Shown piece by piece: positions 31,648 to 40,617 of a stretch of 64,000 bases of DNA. The DNA is taken from assembly GCF_018736145.1 (NCBI RefSeq), contig NZ_CP059997.1, positions 5,827,501 through 5,891,500 of the forward strand, in the 5' to 3' direction. The position numbers were made by a program, and so were the translations under genes. This DNA is from Amycolatopsis sp. CA-230715 (GTDB lineage: Bacteria; Actinomycetota; Actinomycetes; Mycobacteriales; Pseudonocardiaceae). A model generated the notes under the pieces. It did not search any database and was not told the DNA's origin. It saw only the letters and a program-made list of their open reading frames with translations. Numbering within the stretch: position 1 is the first letter of the stretch; each line of letters begins with the position of its first letter.

Positions 31648-32673
31648 ATGCAACGGCGAATTCTGGGCGGCACCGGCATTTCGGTCAGCGATCACGCGTT
31701 CGGCGCGATGATGCTGGGCAAGTGGGGCAACCCCGACCACGACGACGCGATCCGGATCCTGCACCGCGCGCTCGACGGCGGCATCAACTTCATCGACACC
31801 GCGGACATGTACTCCGACGGCGAGTCCGAGGTGATCGTCGGGAAGGCGATCAAGGGCCGCCGCGACGACGTGGTGCTGGCCACCAAGGGCTTCTTCCGGA
31901 TGGGCACCGACCCGAACACCGGCGGCAATTCGCGCCGCTGGCTGACCAAGGCGCTCGAGGACAGCCTGCGCAGGCTCGGCACCGACCACGTCGACCTGTA
32001 CCAGATCCACCGGCCCGATCCGGCGACCGATATCGAGGAAACCCTGTCCGCGCTCACGGATTTCGTCCGCGCGGGCAAGGTGCGCGCGATCGGCGGCTCC
32101 GGCTATCTCGCCGAGCAGATCGTCGAGGCGCAGTGGGCGTCGGAAAAGCGCGGTTTCGAGCGCTTCCGCACCCACCAGCCGCCGTACTCGATCTTCAACC
32201 GGTCCATCGAGACCTCGATCCTGCCCACCGCGCGGCGCTACGGCATGGGCGTGCTGACCTGGAGCCCGCTCGCCAGCGGCTGGCTGTCCGGCCGGTTCGG
32301 CAAACCGTCCGACATCGACCTCACCAGTGGCCGCCGCACGCTGCAGGCGCACAAGTTCGACCCCGCGCTGCCGGAGAACGCGGTGAAGTTCGAAGCGCTC
32401 GACGAACTCCGGAAGATCGCCGCCGATCTCGGCCGCCCGATGACGCACCTGGCGACCGCGTTCGTGCGGGCGCATCCGGCGGTCACCTCGGCGATCATCG
32501 GGCCGCGCACCCACGAGCAGCTCGAAGACCTGCTCGCCGGCGCCGACCTGGAACTCGGTGACGACGTGCTCGACCGCATCGACGCGATCGTGCCGCCGGG
32601 CGAGGACCTCAACCGGAAGGAAGCCGACTACACGCCGCCTTCGCTGGCCGACAAGGCGCAGCGCCGCCGCTGA
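31648..32673 (+). CDS. Aldo/keto reductase
   Basis: The 341-residue TIM-barrel enzyme has the AKR tetrad in place: Asp and Tyr in FIDTADMYSDGESE, Lys in VLATKGF and His in LYQIHRPDP. NADP-binding features SAIIGPRTHEQL lie near the end. It reduces carbonyl compounds. ATG 31648 follows GAGGACACAGCGA. The divergent XRE regulator lies 131 bp away. Confidence 0.92.
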   Translation: MQRRILGGTGISVSDHAFGAMMLGKWGNPDHDDAIRILHRALDGGINFIDTADMYSDGESEVIVGKAIKGRRDDVVLATKGFFRMGTDPNTGGNSRRWLTKALEDSLRRLGTDHVDLYQIHRPDPATDIEETLSALTDFVRAGKVRAIGGSGYLAEQIVEAQWASEKRGFERFRTHQPPYSIFNRSIETSILPTARRYGMGVLTWSPLASGWLSGRFGKPSDIDLTSGRRTLQAHKFDPALPENAVKFEALDELRKIAADLGRPMTHLATAFVRAHPAVTSAIIGPRTHEQLEDLLAGADLELGDDVLDRIDAIVPPGEDLNRKEADYTPPSLADKAQRRR

Positions 32674-32690
32674 CCGGACCCCGAGTTTGA

Positions 32691-32710
32691 TAAACCGAGC
32701 GGGCGGTTTA
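32691..32710. promoter_or_regulatory. TetR operator of the yqeB-tetR operon
   Basis: TAAACCG-AGCGGG-CGGTTTA is a perfect 7+7 dyad 12 bp before the ATG of the membrane protein. The TetR gene is the second gene of this unit, so autoregulation of the operon is likely. Confidence 0.7.
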
Positions 32711-32722
32711 ATAATAACCGGC

Positions 32723-33202
32723 ATGGAGACCATCATCGACGAGCCGACCTGGCTCCGCCGCGGCTCGTGGTTCGGGTGCCCGCTGATCGGCGTCGCACTC
32801 GGCGCCGGGATCTACGGCGTCGCCACCTGGGCGGTGACGGTCACCTGGTTCCCGATGCAGAAGCCGTTCCAGGCGCTCCTCGAGATCCCGAAACCGTGGG
32901 GGCTGGCCGGGCTGCTCGTCCTCGGCCTGATCGCGGGCTGGCTGTTCGCCGCGGTCTGGGCCGAGCAGCGGCTGATCGTCACCGTCGCGCCGGGCAGCGT
33001 CCGGCTCCAGCGGGGGAAGAAGAAGCGTCGGATCGAGGCCCAGCTGACCGCGGTGTTCAAGGACGACAAGGAGCTCGTCCTCCTCGGCGCCGAGGGCAAG
33101 GAACTGGTCCGTGAGAAGACCGACCTGTCGGAAACCGTGCTGGAGAAGGGTTTCACCGGGCACGGCTTCCCCTGGCACGACGAACCGCCCGCGGAACGAT
33201 GA
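32723..33202 (+). CDS. YqeB-family two-TM membrane protein
   Basis: The 159-residue product has two TM helices (CPLIGVALGAGIYGVATWAVTV, 20-41; GLAGLLVLGLIAGWLFAAVW, 62-81) and a C-terminal cytoplasmic domain (SVRLQRGKKKRRIEAQLTAVFKDDKELVLLG), the layout of actinobacterial YqeB-like proteins. Function is unknown. Its stop overlaps the downstream TetR start (ATGA, 33199-33202), so the two are translationally coupled. Confidence 0.8.
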   Translation: METIIDEPTWLRRGSWFGCPLIGVALGAGIYGVATWAVTVTWFPMQKPFQALLEIPKPWGLAGLLVLGLIAGWLFAAVWAEQRLIVTVAPGSVRLQRGKKKRRIEAQLTAVFKDDKELVLLGAEGKELVREKTDLSETVLEKGFTGHGFPWHDEPPAER

Positions 33203-33810
33203 GGAAGGTCGACCCGGCCAAGCACGCGGCGAAGCGGCAGGCCATTCTCGACGCGGCCGCGGGGTGTTTCGCCGTGAAGGGCTTCGAAAAGACGACGACC
33301 GCGGACCTCTGCCGGGCCGCCGGGATCTCCTCGGGCAGCCTCTTCCACTACTTCCCGACAAAGCGGGCGGTGTTCTCCGCGATCTTCGCCGAAGACGGCG
33401 AACGGACGGCGGGCTACCTCGGCGAGGCGCTAGACGCCGAGGACCCGCTGGCGGCGCTGTTCGCGGCCGTCGACCACCTCACGGCCGAGATGACCGAACC
33501 GGTCGTGGTCCAGCTCGTGCTCGAAGTCGCCGCGCAGGCCGCGCGCGACGACGAGTTCGCGGCGCTGATCCGGCGCAACGAAGCCGCGACGCGCGACGGC
33601 CTGCAAGCACTCGTCCAGCGGACCGCCGACGCGGGCCTGACCGACCCGTCGATCCCGCCGCGCAGCGCCGCGAACTGGATCCTCGCGCTCGTCGACGCCT
33701 TGCTCAGCAGGGCGAACATGGACCCGGACCTGGACGTCGCCGCCGAACGGGCCACGCTCAAACTGATCCTGACCCGCTTCCTGCGCCCGGAGCCTGCGGC
33801 CGGACGGTGA
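33199..33810 (+). CDS. TetR-family regulator
   Basis: The 203-residue protein starts with a TetR HTH (AILDAAAGCFAVKGFEKTTTADLCRAAGISSGSLFHYFPTKRAVF, about 15-59); the ligand domain is not classified. It is coupled to the YqeB-like gene and probably binds the TAAACCG dyad upstream. Its 3' end overlaps the convergent toxin gene by 53 bp. Confidence 0.92.
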   Translation: MRKVDPAKHAAKRQAILDAAAGCFAVKGFEKTTTADLCRAAGISSGSLFHYFPTKRAVFSAIFAEDGERTAGYLGEALDAEDPLAALFAAVDHLTAEMTEPVVVQLVLEVAAQAARDDEFAALIRRNEAATRDGLQALVQRTADAGLTDPSIPPRSAANWILALVDALLSRANMDPDLDVAAERATLKLILTRFLRPEPAAGR

Positions 33811-34309
33811 ACGCCGTCCAGAGATCGACTGCCTGCTCGAGATCGAGCGCAGCCACCTTCTCGGGAGGGACGCCCGCGGTGTGGACGAGCCGCTGTGCCA
33901 GCCAATCGGGAACCGGTTCGCCCCGGGGTTTCCGCTCGACCGGCGCCACGCCCGCCAACCGGCCGAGCTTGTCGATGACTTCCGCCAGCAGCCGAAGTTC
34001 CGGGCTTGCCGTCGCCGCGTTGGCCACCCGAGAGGTCGCTTCGGCATACACCTCGGCGTCCGACCTGGCGCCGACACACCAGATCTCGCAGATCTCCACC
34101 ACGCCGTCCTCGGCGAGGCGGTACACGACGCGCCAGTGGTTGCGGCCGACGACCAGCTTGCGAAACCCGGTGAGCTTCCCACCGAGGGGATGACCCGCTT
34201 CCGGGTCCTCGAGAAGTATCAAGATCTTCTTGAGGACCTTCGGCACCACGTCCGGGCCGAGGCGGCGCAGATCGGCGATCGCCGCGTCGGTGAAAGCGAC
34301 ATCCACCAT
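33758..34309 (-). CDS. RelE/ParE-superfamily toxin with a C-terminal extension
   Basis: The first 85-90 residues form a typical RelE/ParE toxin (VAFTDAAIADLRRLGPDVVPKVLKKI; GKLTGFRKLVVGRNHWRVVYRLAEDGVVEICEIWCVGAR). RelE proteins cleave ribosome-bound mRNA; ParE proteins block gyrase. The protein is 183 residues, about twice the usual length. The second half (SPELRLLAEVIDKLGRLAGV ... LDLEQAVDLWTAF) is helical and not recognised. It follows the antitoxin gene with 3 bp between, in the usual antitoxin-first order. Confidence 0.82.
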   Translation of the reverse strand: MVDVAFTDAAIADLRRLGPDVVPKVLKKILILLEDPEAGHPLGGKLTGFRKLVVGRNHWRVVYRLAEDGVVEICEIWCVGARSDAEVYAEATSRVANAATASPELRLLAEVIDKLGRLAGVAPVERKPRGEPVPDWLAQRLVHTAGVPPEKVAALDLEQAVDLWTAFTVRPQAPGAGSGSGSV

Positions 34310-34312
34310 CGG

Positions 34313-34621
34313 CTACTCGTCGTCCTCCACCGAGGCGATTGACTCCCTGGTGTGCCCGAAAGCCGCCAACACGTCGTCGAGCGAGGTTCGCCGCCCCGTG
34401 TCGGCGACCGAGCGGGCGAGCACCAGCGCGAGGTCCCGAAGGTCCGCGGCCGCCTCCTCCAGCTCGGCAAGCCGATCGACGCTGACGACGGCCGCCACCG
34501 GCCGGTGATGGCGGGTGACGACCAGCGCCTCGCCCTGCTCGGCGTCGGCCACCAACCCGGCCACACCTCGTTTGGTCGCCTCCGTGACCGTGAGTTCGTG
34601 AGCGTTCGCCAAAGCAGTCAT
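34313..34621 (-). CDS. Phd/YefM-type antitoxin
   Basis: The 102-residue protein matches the Phd/YefM N-terminal fold (LTVTEATKRGVAGLVADAEQGEALVVTRHHRPVAAVVS, about 10-47), which forms dimers that bind their own promoter. The acidic C-terminal half (LDDVLAAFGHTRESIASVEDDE) would wrap the toxin. ATG 34621 lies close to a TATATT -10 on the minus strand. Confidence 0.85.
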   Translation of the reverse strand: MTALANAHELTVTEATKRGVAGLVADAEQGEALVVTRHHRPVAAVVSVDRLAELEEAAADLRDLALVLARSVADTGRRTSLDDVLAAFGHTRESIASVEDDE

Positions 34622-34629
34622 GACCAGAA

Positions 34630-34649
34630 CTGTACAGAAAAATATACAG
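34630..34649 (-). promoter_or_regulatory. Promoter/operator of the toxin-antitoxin operon
   Basis: CTGTACAG (34630-34637) is an 8-bp palindrome, followed by another half TACAG (34645-34649), giving CTGTA..TACAG. On the minus strand TATATT (34646-34641) is a good -10 for the antitoxin gene. This is a typical site for antitoxin autorepression. Confidence 0.55.
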
Positions 34650-34661
34650 ATTGTCGCCCGG

Positions 34662-35393
34662 TCAGAAGACGCCGCCGCCCGCCGCGATGTTCTGCCCGGT
34701 GACCCACCGCCCGCCGTCACCGGCGAGGAACACCGCGACGTCACCGACATCGCCCGGCGCGCCGATCCGGCCGAACGGCGACTTCTCCGCCGCGACCGCG
34801 CGATCCCGGTCGGGCAGGAGATCGGTGTCGGTGAACCCGGGCGACAGCGCGTTGACCGTGATGTTCCGCGGGCCCAGCTCCTGGGAGAGCACCCGCACGA
34901 ACTGCTCCACCGCGCCCTTGCTGCCCAGGTACAACGAGGTCTCGGTGAAGAACATCTTCGTGCCCCCGGTGGAGGTCACGATGATGCGGCCACCGTCGCG
35001 CACCCGCTTCGCCGCCTGCTGGAGCGTGAAGAACACGCCTTTCGCGTTCGTGCCGAAGATGCGGTCGTAGTCCTCTTCGGTGCAGTCGGCGAGCGGTTTC
35101 ACCAGCGCGTCCGCGGCATTGGCCACCACGATATCCAGCGGGCCGAAGGCGCCTTCGGCCTCGTCGAACAGCCGGGTGATTTCCGGCAGCACGGACAGAT
35201 CCGCTCGCACGGCCGTGGCCTGCCCGCCCGCGCCGACGATCGCGTCCACGGTTTCGGCTGCCCGCTCCTCGTTGGCCACGTAGCCGACCGTCACGGCCGC
35301 GCCCTGTGCTGCCAGCCCGATCGCGATCGCCCTGCCGATGCCACGCGAAGCACCGGTGACGAGGGCGTGCTTTCCCTTGAGTTGCTCGCTCAC
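34662..35393 (-). CDS. Classical SDR oxidoreductase (FabG-like)
   Basis: The 243-residue enzyme has TGASRGIG (13-20) for NAD(P), VVANAAD in place of NAG, and catalytic Ser plus YLGSK (YxxxK) near 150. Glycine-rich ends such as GRWVTGQNIAAGGG are standard. GTG 35393 follows AAAGGACTTCGC. It follows fumC on the same strand after 69 bp; no functional link is evident. The substrate is unknown. Confidence 0.88.
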   Translation of the reverse strand: MSEQLKGKHALVTGASRGIGRAIAIGLAAQGAAVTVGYVANEERAAETVDAIVGAGGQATAVRADLSVLPEITRLFDEAEGAFGPLDIVVANAADALVKPLADCTEEDYDRIFGTNAKGVFFTLQQAAKRVRDGGRIIVTSTGGTKMFFTETSLYLGSKGAVEQFVRVLSQELGPRNITVNALSPGFTDTDLLPDRDRAVAAEKSPFGRIGAPGDVGDVAVFLAGDGGRWVTGQNIAAGGGVF

Positions 35394-35462
35394 GCGAAGT
35401 CCTTTCCGGAATTCCCCACAGTGAGCGCAATTCAAGCGGTGCTGGGCAGCACGCGCAACGGA

Positions 35463-36860
<1,398 letters not shown>

Positions 36861-36917
36861 GACGCCAGTCTGTCCCAGCACGGCGCGGTTCGCGCCGTGG
36901 CGTCGCCCACGTCGAGG

Positions 36918-36954
36918 CTGGGGTCGCCGGGTCTGGGGTCGCCGGGTCTAGGAT
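36918..36954 (+). promoter_or_regulatory. Promoter region with a 15-bp tandem repeat upstream of the FNR-type gene
   Basis: CTGGGGTCGCCGGGT occurs twice in tandem (36918-36947), directly followed by CTAGGAT, whose TAGGAT (36949) is a likely -10. The repeats lie over the -35 region and may be regulator sites or simple slippage. Confidence 0.4.
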
Positions 36955-37004
36955 CGATTGTGTTCCCGATCACGCCACCCACCACTGGCGGAAGGACGGT
37001 GAGC

Positions 37005-37985
37005 ATGAGCTCGCCCGAGGTTGACGTACTCATTGTCGGTGCCGGGCCAACGGGCCTGTTCGCCGCCTACTACGCGGGATTCCGCGGCCTTTCCACGGCC
37101 GTCGTCGACTCGCTGCCGGAACCCGGCGGCCAGGTCACCGCGATGTACCCGGAGAAGATGATCTACGACGTCGGCGGGTTCGCCGCCGTGCGCGGCAGGG
37201 ACCTGGTGAAGGGGCTCGTCGAGCAGGCGGCCCAGTGGAACCCGGAGTACCTGCTGGGGCGCAAGGCCGAGGGCCTCGCCACCAACGGCGACGGCCTCGA
37301 CGTCACGCTCGACGGCGGCGAGGTGATCCACGCGGGCGCCGTGCTGATCACCGCGGGCATCGGCGAGTTCACCCCGCGCCCGCTGCCCGCCGGCGACGGC
37401 TGGCTCGGCAGGGGCATGGTCCACTTCGTGCCCGCGCTCGACGTGCACGCCGGGCAGCACGTCGTCGTGGTCGGTGGCGGCGACTCGGCGTTCGACTGGG
37501 CGCTCGCGCTGCACCCGGTCGCGGCGAGCGTGACGCTCGTGCACCGCAGGGCCAAGTTCCGCGCCGCGCAGTCGATCGTGCGCGAGGTGACCGAGCTGGG
37601 CACCCGGATCATCACCGACGCCGAGGTGGTCGAACTGCGTGACGGCGGCGACGGCAAGCTCGCCGAAATCGTCGTCGACGTGAAGGGCTCAGGGCTGGAA
37701 ACCCTTCCCGCGCAAGCGGTCGTGGCCGCGCTCGGGTTCACCGCCGACCTCGGCCCGATCGAGAACTGGGGCCTGGAGATCGACCACCGCGCGATCGGCG
37801 TCGACTCGACGATGGCGACCGCGCGCGACCGCGTCTACGCCGCCGGGGACGTCGCCGCGTACCCGGGAAAGGTGAAGCTGATCGCGACCGGTTTCGGCGA
37901 AGCGGCGACCGCGGTCAACAACATCGCGGTCGCCCTCAACCCCGAAGCGCACCTCTTCCCGGGCCACTCCAGCAATGTCGAGTAG
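37005..37985 (+). CDS. Ferredoxin/flavodoxin-NADP+ reductase, thioredoxin-reductase-like type
   Basis: The 326-residue flavoprotein has FAD motif DVLIVGAGPTGLFAAYYAGFRG (7-28), NADP motif HVVVVGGGDSAFDWALAL near 155, and the C-terminal VYAAGDVAAYPGKVKLIATGFGEAATA. It lacks the CxxC of thioredoxin reductase, which places it with type 2 ferredoxin-NADP reductases. ATG 37005 is chosen since GGA is 8 nt away; GTG 36999 is too close. The 3' end abuts the convergent trypsin gene. Confidence 0.9.
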   Translation: MSSPEVDVLIVGAGPTGLFAAYYAGFRGLSTAVVDSLPEPGGQVTAMYPEKMIYDVGGFAAVRGRDLVKGLVEQAAQWNPEYLLGRKAEGLATNGDGLDVTLDGGEVIHAGAVLITAGIGEFTPRPLPAGDGWLGRGMVHFVPALDVHAGQHVVVVGGGDSAFDWALALHPVAASVTLVHRRAKFRAAQSIVREVTELGTRIITDAEVVELRDGGDGKLAEIVVDVKGSGLETLPAQAVVAALGFTADLGPIENWGLEIDHRAIGVDSTMATARDRVYAAGDVAAYPGKVKLIATGFGEAATAVNNIAVALNPEAHLFPGHSSNVE

Positions 37986-38741
37986 CTAACCGGCCTTCAT
38001 GGTGTCGGTGAGCCAGCCCGAATACGCGACCGCGGAGGTGTAGATCGACGGCGACTTGGCGCAGGTGTTCCCGTCGTCGCCGGGACGGCTGGTGACACCG
38101 AGCACCTGCCAGCGGTCGCCGGCGCGCACGAGTTCGGGGCCGCCGGAGTCGCCGTAGCACGAGCCCGCGGTGCCGCCGGGGTTGTCGGTGCACAGTTCGT
38201 GCGCCTGGTCGAAGTCCGCCACGCACCGCGACGGCGCGACGATCGAGGTGTCGAGTTGCTGAAGGACCACGGGATCCTCGCCGCACGCCTGGTTCGCGCA
38301 CGTCTGGCCCCAGCCGAGCAGCCGCGTCTTCGTGCCGACCGCGGCGGCGGTGCCGACCGGGATCGGGGCCGCAGCCGCGGGCGCGGCGAGCTTGACCAGC
38401 GCGATGTCCCCGCCCGCCTTGTTGCTCTCGTAGTCCGGGTTCGCCACGATCTTCGCCGCCGTCACGATCTCGCCGCCCTGGGTGTGGTCGTTGCTGCCCG
38501 CGCGCAGCGTCAGCGCCGAAGGGTTCTTGTCCTTGACGCAGTGCGCCGCGGTCACCACCCAGTCCGGCGCGATCAGCGAGCCGCCGCAGAACGGTCTGCC
38601 GGTGTTGTTCTGCAGCGACACGATGAACGGGTACGGCTGGTCGGCGGCGGCACCGCCGACGATCGCGGGTGCGGCCACAGCGGGTGAAGCCGCGCCCGCG
38701 AGCAGTGCGGCGAAGAGCACCGCGACCATCCGGGCACGCAT
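37986..38741 (-). CDS. Secreted trypsin-like serine protease (S1 family)
   Basis: The 251-residue precursor has a signal peptide (MRARMVAVLFAALLAGAASP, cleavage near AVA-AP), then IVGG at the mature start. The catalytic triad is seen as TAAHC (His), GGDIALVKL (Asp) and GSCYGDSGGPE (Ser). Cysteine pairs typical of chymotrypsin-like proteases are present. ATG 38741 follows GGAAGGACCGGAA. It begins 17 bp after the glpX stop on the same strand and may share its transcript, an odd partner. Confidence 0.92.
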   Translation of the reverse strand: MRARMVAVLFAALLAGAASPAVAAPAIVGGAAADQPYPFIVSLQNNTGRPFCGGSLIAPDWVVTAAHCVKDKNPSALTLRAGSNDHTQGGEIVTAAKIVANPDYESNKAGGDIALVKLAAPAAAAPIPVGTAAAVGTKTRLLGWGQTCANQACGEDPVVLQQLDTSIVAPSRCVADFDQAHELCTDNPGGTAGSCYGDSGGPELVRAGDRWQVLGVTSRPGDDGNTCAKSPSIYTSAVAYSGWLTDTMKAG

Positions 38742-38758
38742 TTCCGGTCCTTCCTGCT

Positions 38759-39817
38759 TTACGGCAGTGGTGGCACCACGTCGTCGTCGAGGTTCTCGTC
38801 GAGCTTGCCGTCGAAGTCGACCGACGCGTACGCGCGAAGTTTCTCGAGCCGGTGGTAGCCGTCGATAAGCCTGACAGTGCCGGACTTGGACCGCATCACG
38901 ATCGACTGCGTGGTGGCGCCGCCGGCGCGGTAGTGCACGCCGCGCAGCAGGTCGCCGTCGGTCACGCCGGTGGCGCAGAAGAACGCGTTGTCCCCGCGCA
39001 CCAGGTCGTCGTTGGTGAGCACCTGGTCGAGGTCGTGCCCGGCGTCGATCGCCTTCCGCCGCTCGGCGTCGTCCTTCGGCCACAGCCGTCCCTGCAGCTC
39101 ACCGCCGAGGCACTTCATCGCGCACGCCGCGATGATGCCCTCCGGCGTGCCGCCGATCCCGAGCAGCATGTCCACGCCGGTGGTCGGGCGGGCCGCCGCG
39201 ATCGCGCCCGCGACGTCACCGTCGGAGATGAACCGGATCCGCGCGCCAGCCTCGCGGATCTCCTTGACGATCTGCTCGTGCCGCGGCCGGTCCAGTACGC
39301 ACACCGTGACGTCGGAGACGCCGCTGTGCTTCGCCTTCGCCACGCGGCGGATGTTCTCCGCGATCGGCGCGGACAGGTCGACCAGCCCGGCCGCCTCCGG
39401 TCCCACCGCGAGCTTTTCCATGTAGAACACCGCGGACGGGTCGAACATCGCGCCGCGCTCGGCGACCGCGAGCACCGCCAGCGCGTTCGGCATGCCCTTC
39501 GCCATCAGCGTCGTGCCGTCGACCGGGTCCACCGCGACATCGCAGGCGGGGCCGTCGCCGTTGCCGACCTCTTCGCCGTTGTAGAGCATCGGCGCTTCGT
39601 CCTTCTCGCCCTCGCCGATCACCACCACGCCGTTCATCGACACCGTCGACACCAGCTGGCGCATCGCGTCGACCGCGGCACCGTCCCCGCCGATCTTGTC
39701 GCCCTTGCCGACCCACCGGCCCGCGGCCATCGCGGCCGCCTCGGTGACCCGGACGAGTTCCATCGCGAGGTTGCGGTCAGGGGCTTCCTTGCGGCGGGGC
39801 GCGCTGGTGGACGGCAT
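38759..39817 (-). CDS. glpX: Class II fructose-1,6-bisphosphatase
   Basis: The 352-residue product has the GlpX motifs VVVIGEGEKDEAPMLYNGEEVG (metal-binding acids), AVDPVDGTTLMAKG and the gluconeogenic phosphatase core LGIGGTPEGIIAACA. It is the main FBPase of actinobacteria (Rv1099c), removing the 1-phosphate of FBP in gluconeogenesis. ATG 39817 has AGGAGG 6 nt upstream. Confidence 0.95.
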   Translation of the reverse strand: MPSTSAPRRKEAPDRNLAMELVRVTEAAAMAAGRWVGKGDKIGGDGAAVDAMRQLVSTVSMNGVVVIGEGEKDEAPMLYNGEEVGNGDGPACDVAVDPVDGTTLMAKGMPNALAVLAVAERGAMFDPSAVFYMEKLAVGPEAAGLVDLSAPIAENIRRVAKAKHSGVSDVTVCVLDRPRHEQIVKEIREAGARIRFISDGDVAGAIAAARPTTGVDMLLGIGGTPEGIIAACAMKCLGGELQGRLWPKDDAERRKAIDAGHDLDQVLTNDDLVRGDNAFFCATGVTDGDLLRGVHYRAGGATTQSIVMRSKSGTVRLIDGYHRLEKLRAYASVDFDGKLDENLDDDVVPPLP

Positions 39818-39905
39818 GGTGCCTCCTGGAGTCAACTTGGCTCGGCGGGGCACAATCCTCTCAGATCCCCACCCCCCGCCGCGCTACCGGCGGTCATGGT
39901 GAGCG

Positions 39906-40142
39906 TCACTGTTCGTCGTCTTCGGCGCCCTCTTCAACGGACGCCAGCGCCGCTTCGATGCGTTCACGGGCGCCTTCGAGATGCCGTTCGCACACCTTCG
40001 CCAGGTGCTCGCCCTTTTCCCACAGCGCAAGCGACTGTTCGAGCGACAGGCCGCCCGCTTCGAGTTCTCGGACCACTTCGACGAGCTGGTCGCGAGCCTG
40101 CTCGTAGCCGAGTTCGGCGGTTTCGGTACTCGGTTCGCTCAC
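39906..40142 (-). CDS. xseB: Exonuclease VII small subunit
   Basis: The 78-residue helical protein has the XseB pattern GYEQARDQLVEVVRELEAGGLSLEQSLALWEKGEHLAKVCERHL. It binds XseA in exonuclease VII, which degrades single-stranded DNA from both ends. GTG 40142 is the start. It is separated from xseA by one unrelated-looking gene, which is unusual, since the two subunits are often adjacent. Confidence 0.92.
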   Translation of the reverse strand: MSEPSTETAELGYEQARDQLVEVVRELEAGGLSLEQSLALWEKGEHLAKVCERHLEGARERIEAALASVEEGAEDDEQ

Positions 40143-40168
40143 GCTGCGCGGCTCCAGGTCGGTTCGGG

Positions 40169-40615
40169 TCAGGTGCGCCGCCGGTGCCGTCCGCCCGTGC
40201 CCGTCTTCGGCCGAGCGGGTTTCGCGGGCTCGGTGCCCGGCGACCCAGCGCACACTACCGCGCTCGCCATCGCGTGGTCGTACCCGACGAACGCCCTGGC
40301 GAACTCGCTCCCGTCGCCCTCTTCGATCGCGTCCTCGACCTCGGCCTGCGCGCGGGCGACCCGGAGCCGGTGACTCGCGCCCTCGGCGAACCACCACCGC
40401 GAGCCGACGTGCCGCGAGGTCGCTTCGGACAGCCGTCGAAGGCGGGAATCCAGGCCCCAGCGGCCGGCGCCTTCGCACCCGGCGAGCAGCGCGGCCCAGC
40501 AGTCGGCGGCGGCCGACTCGGTCTCCTGGGCCATCCTGAGCACTTCCCTCGCGCGCACTCCGGCGGCGGCCTGCGTGGTGAGCGGGAGGAAAGCGGCCGT
40601 GCTGGTGGCTCGCAT
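40169..40615 (-). CDS. Uncharacterised protein between xseA and xseB
   Basis: The 148-residue product is not recognised. It is helical, with GVRAREVLRMAQETESAAADCWAALLAGCEGA and SHRLRVARAQAEVEDAIEEGD, and ends in a basic tail (GTGGRHRRRT). It starts 2 bp after the xseA stop and ends 26 bp before xseB, so it is inside the exonuclease VII operon. Confidence 0.65.
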   Translation of the reverse strand: MRATSTAAFLPLTTQAAAGVRAREVLRMAQETESAAADCWAALLAGCEGAGRWGLDSRLRRLSEATSRHVGSRWWFAEGASHRLRVARAQAEVEDAIEEGDGSEFARAFVGYDHAMASAVVCAGSPGTEPAKPARPKTGTGGRHRRRT

Positions 40616-40617
40616 CG

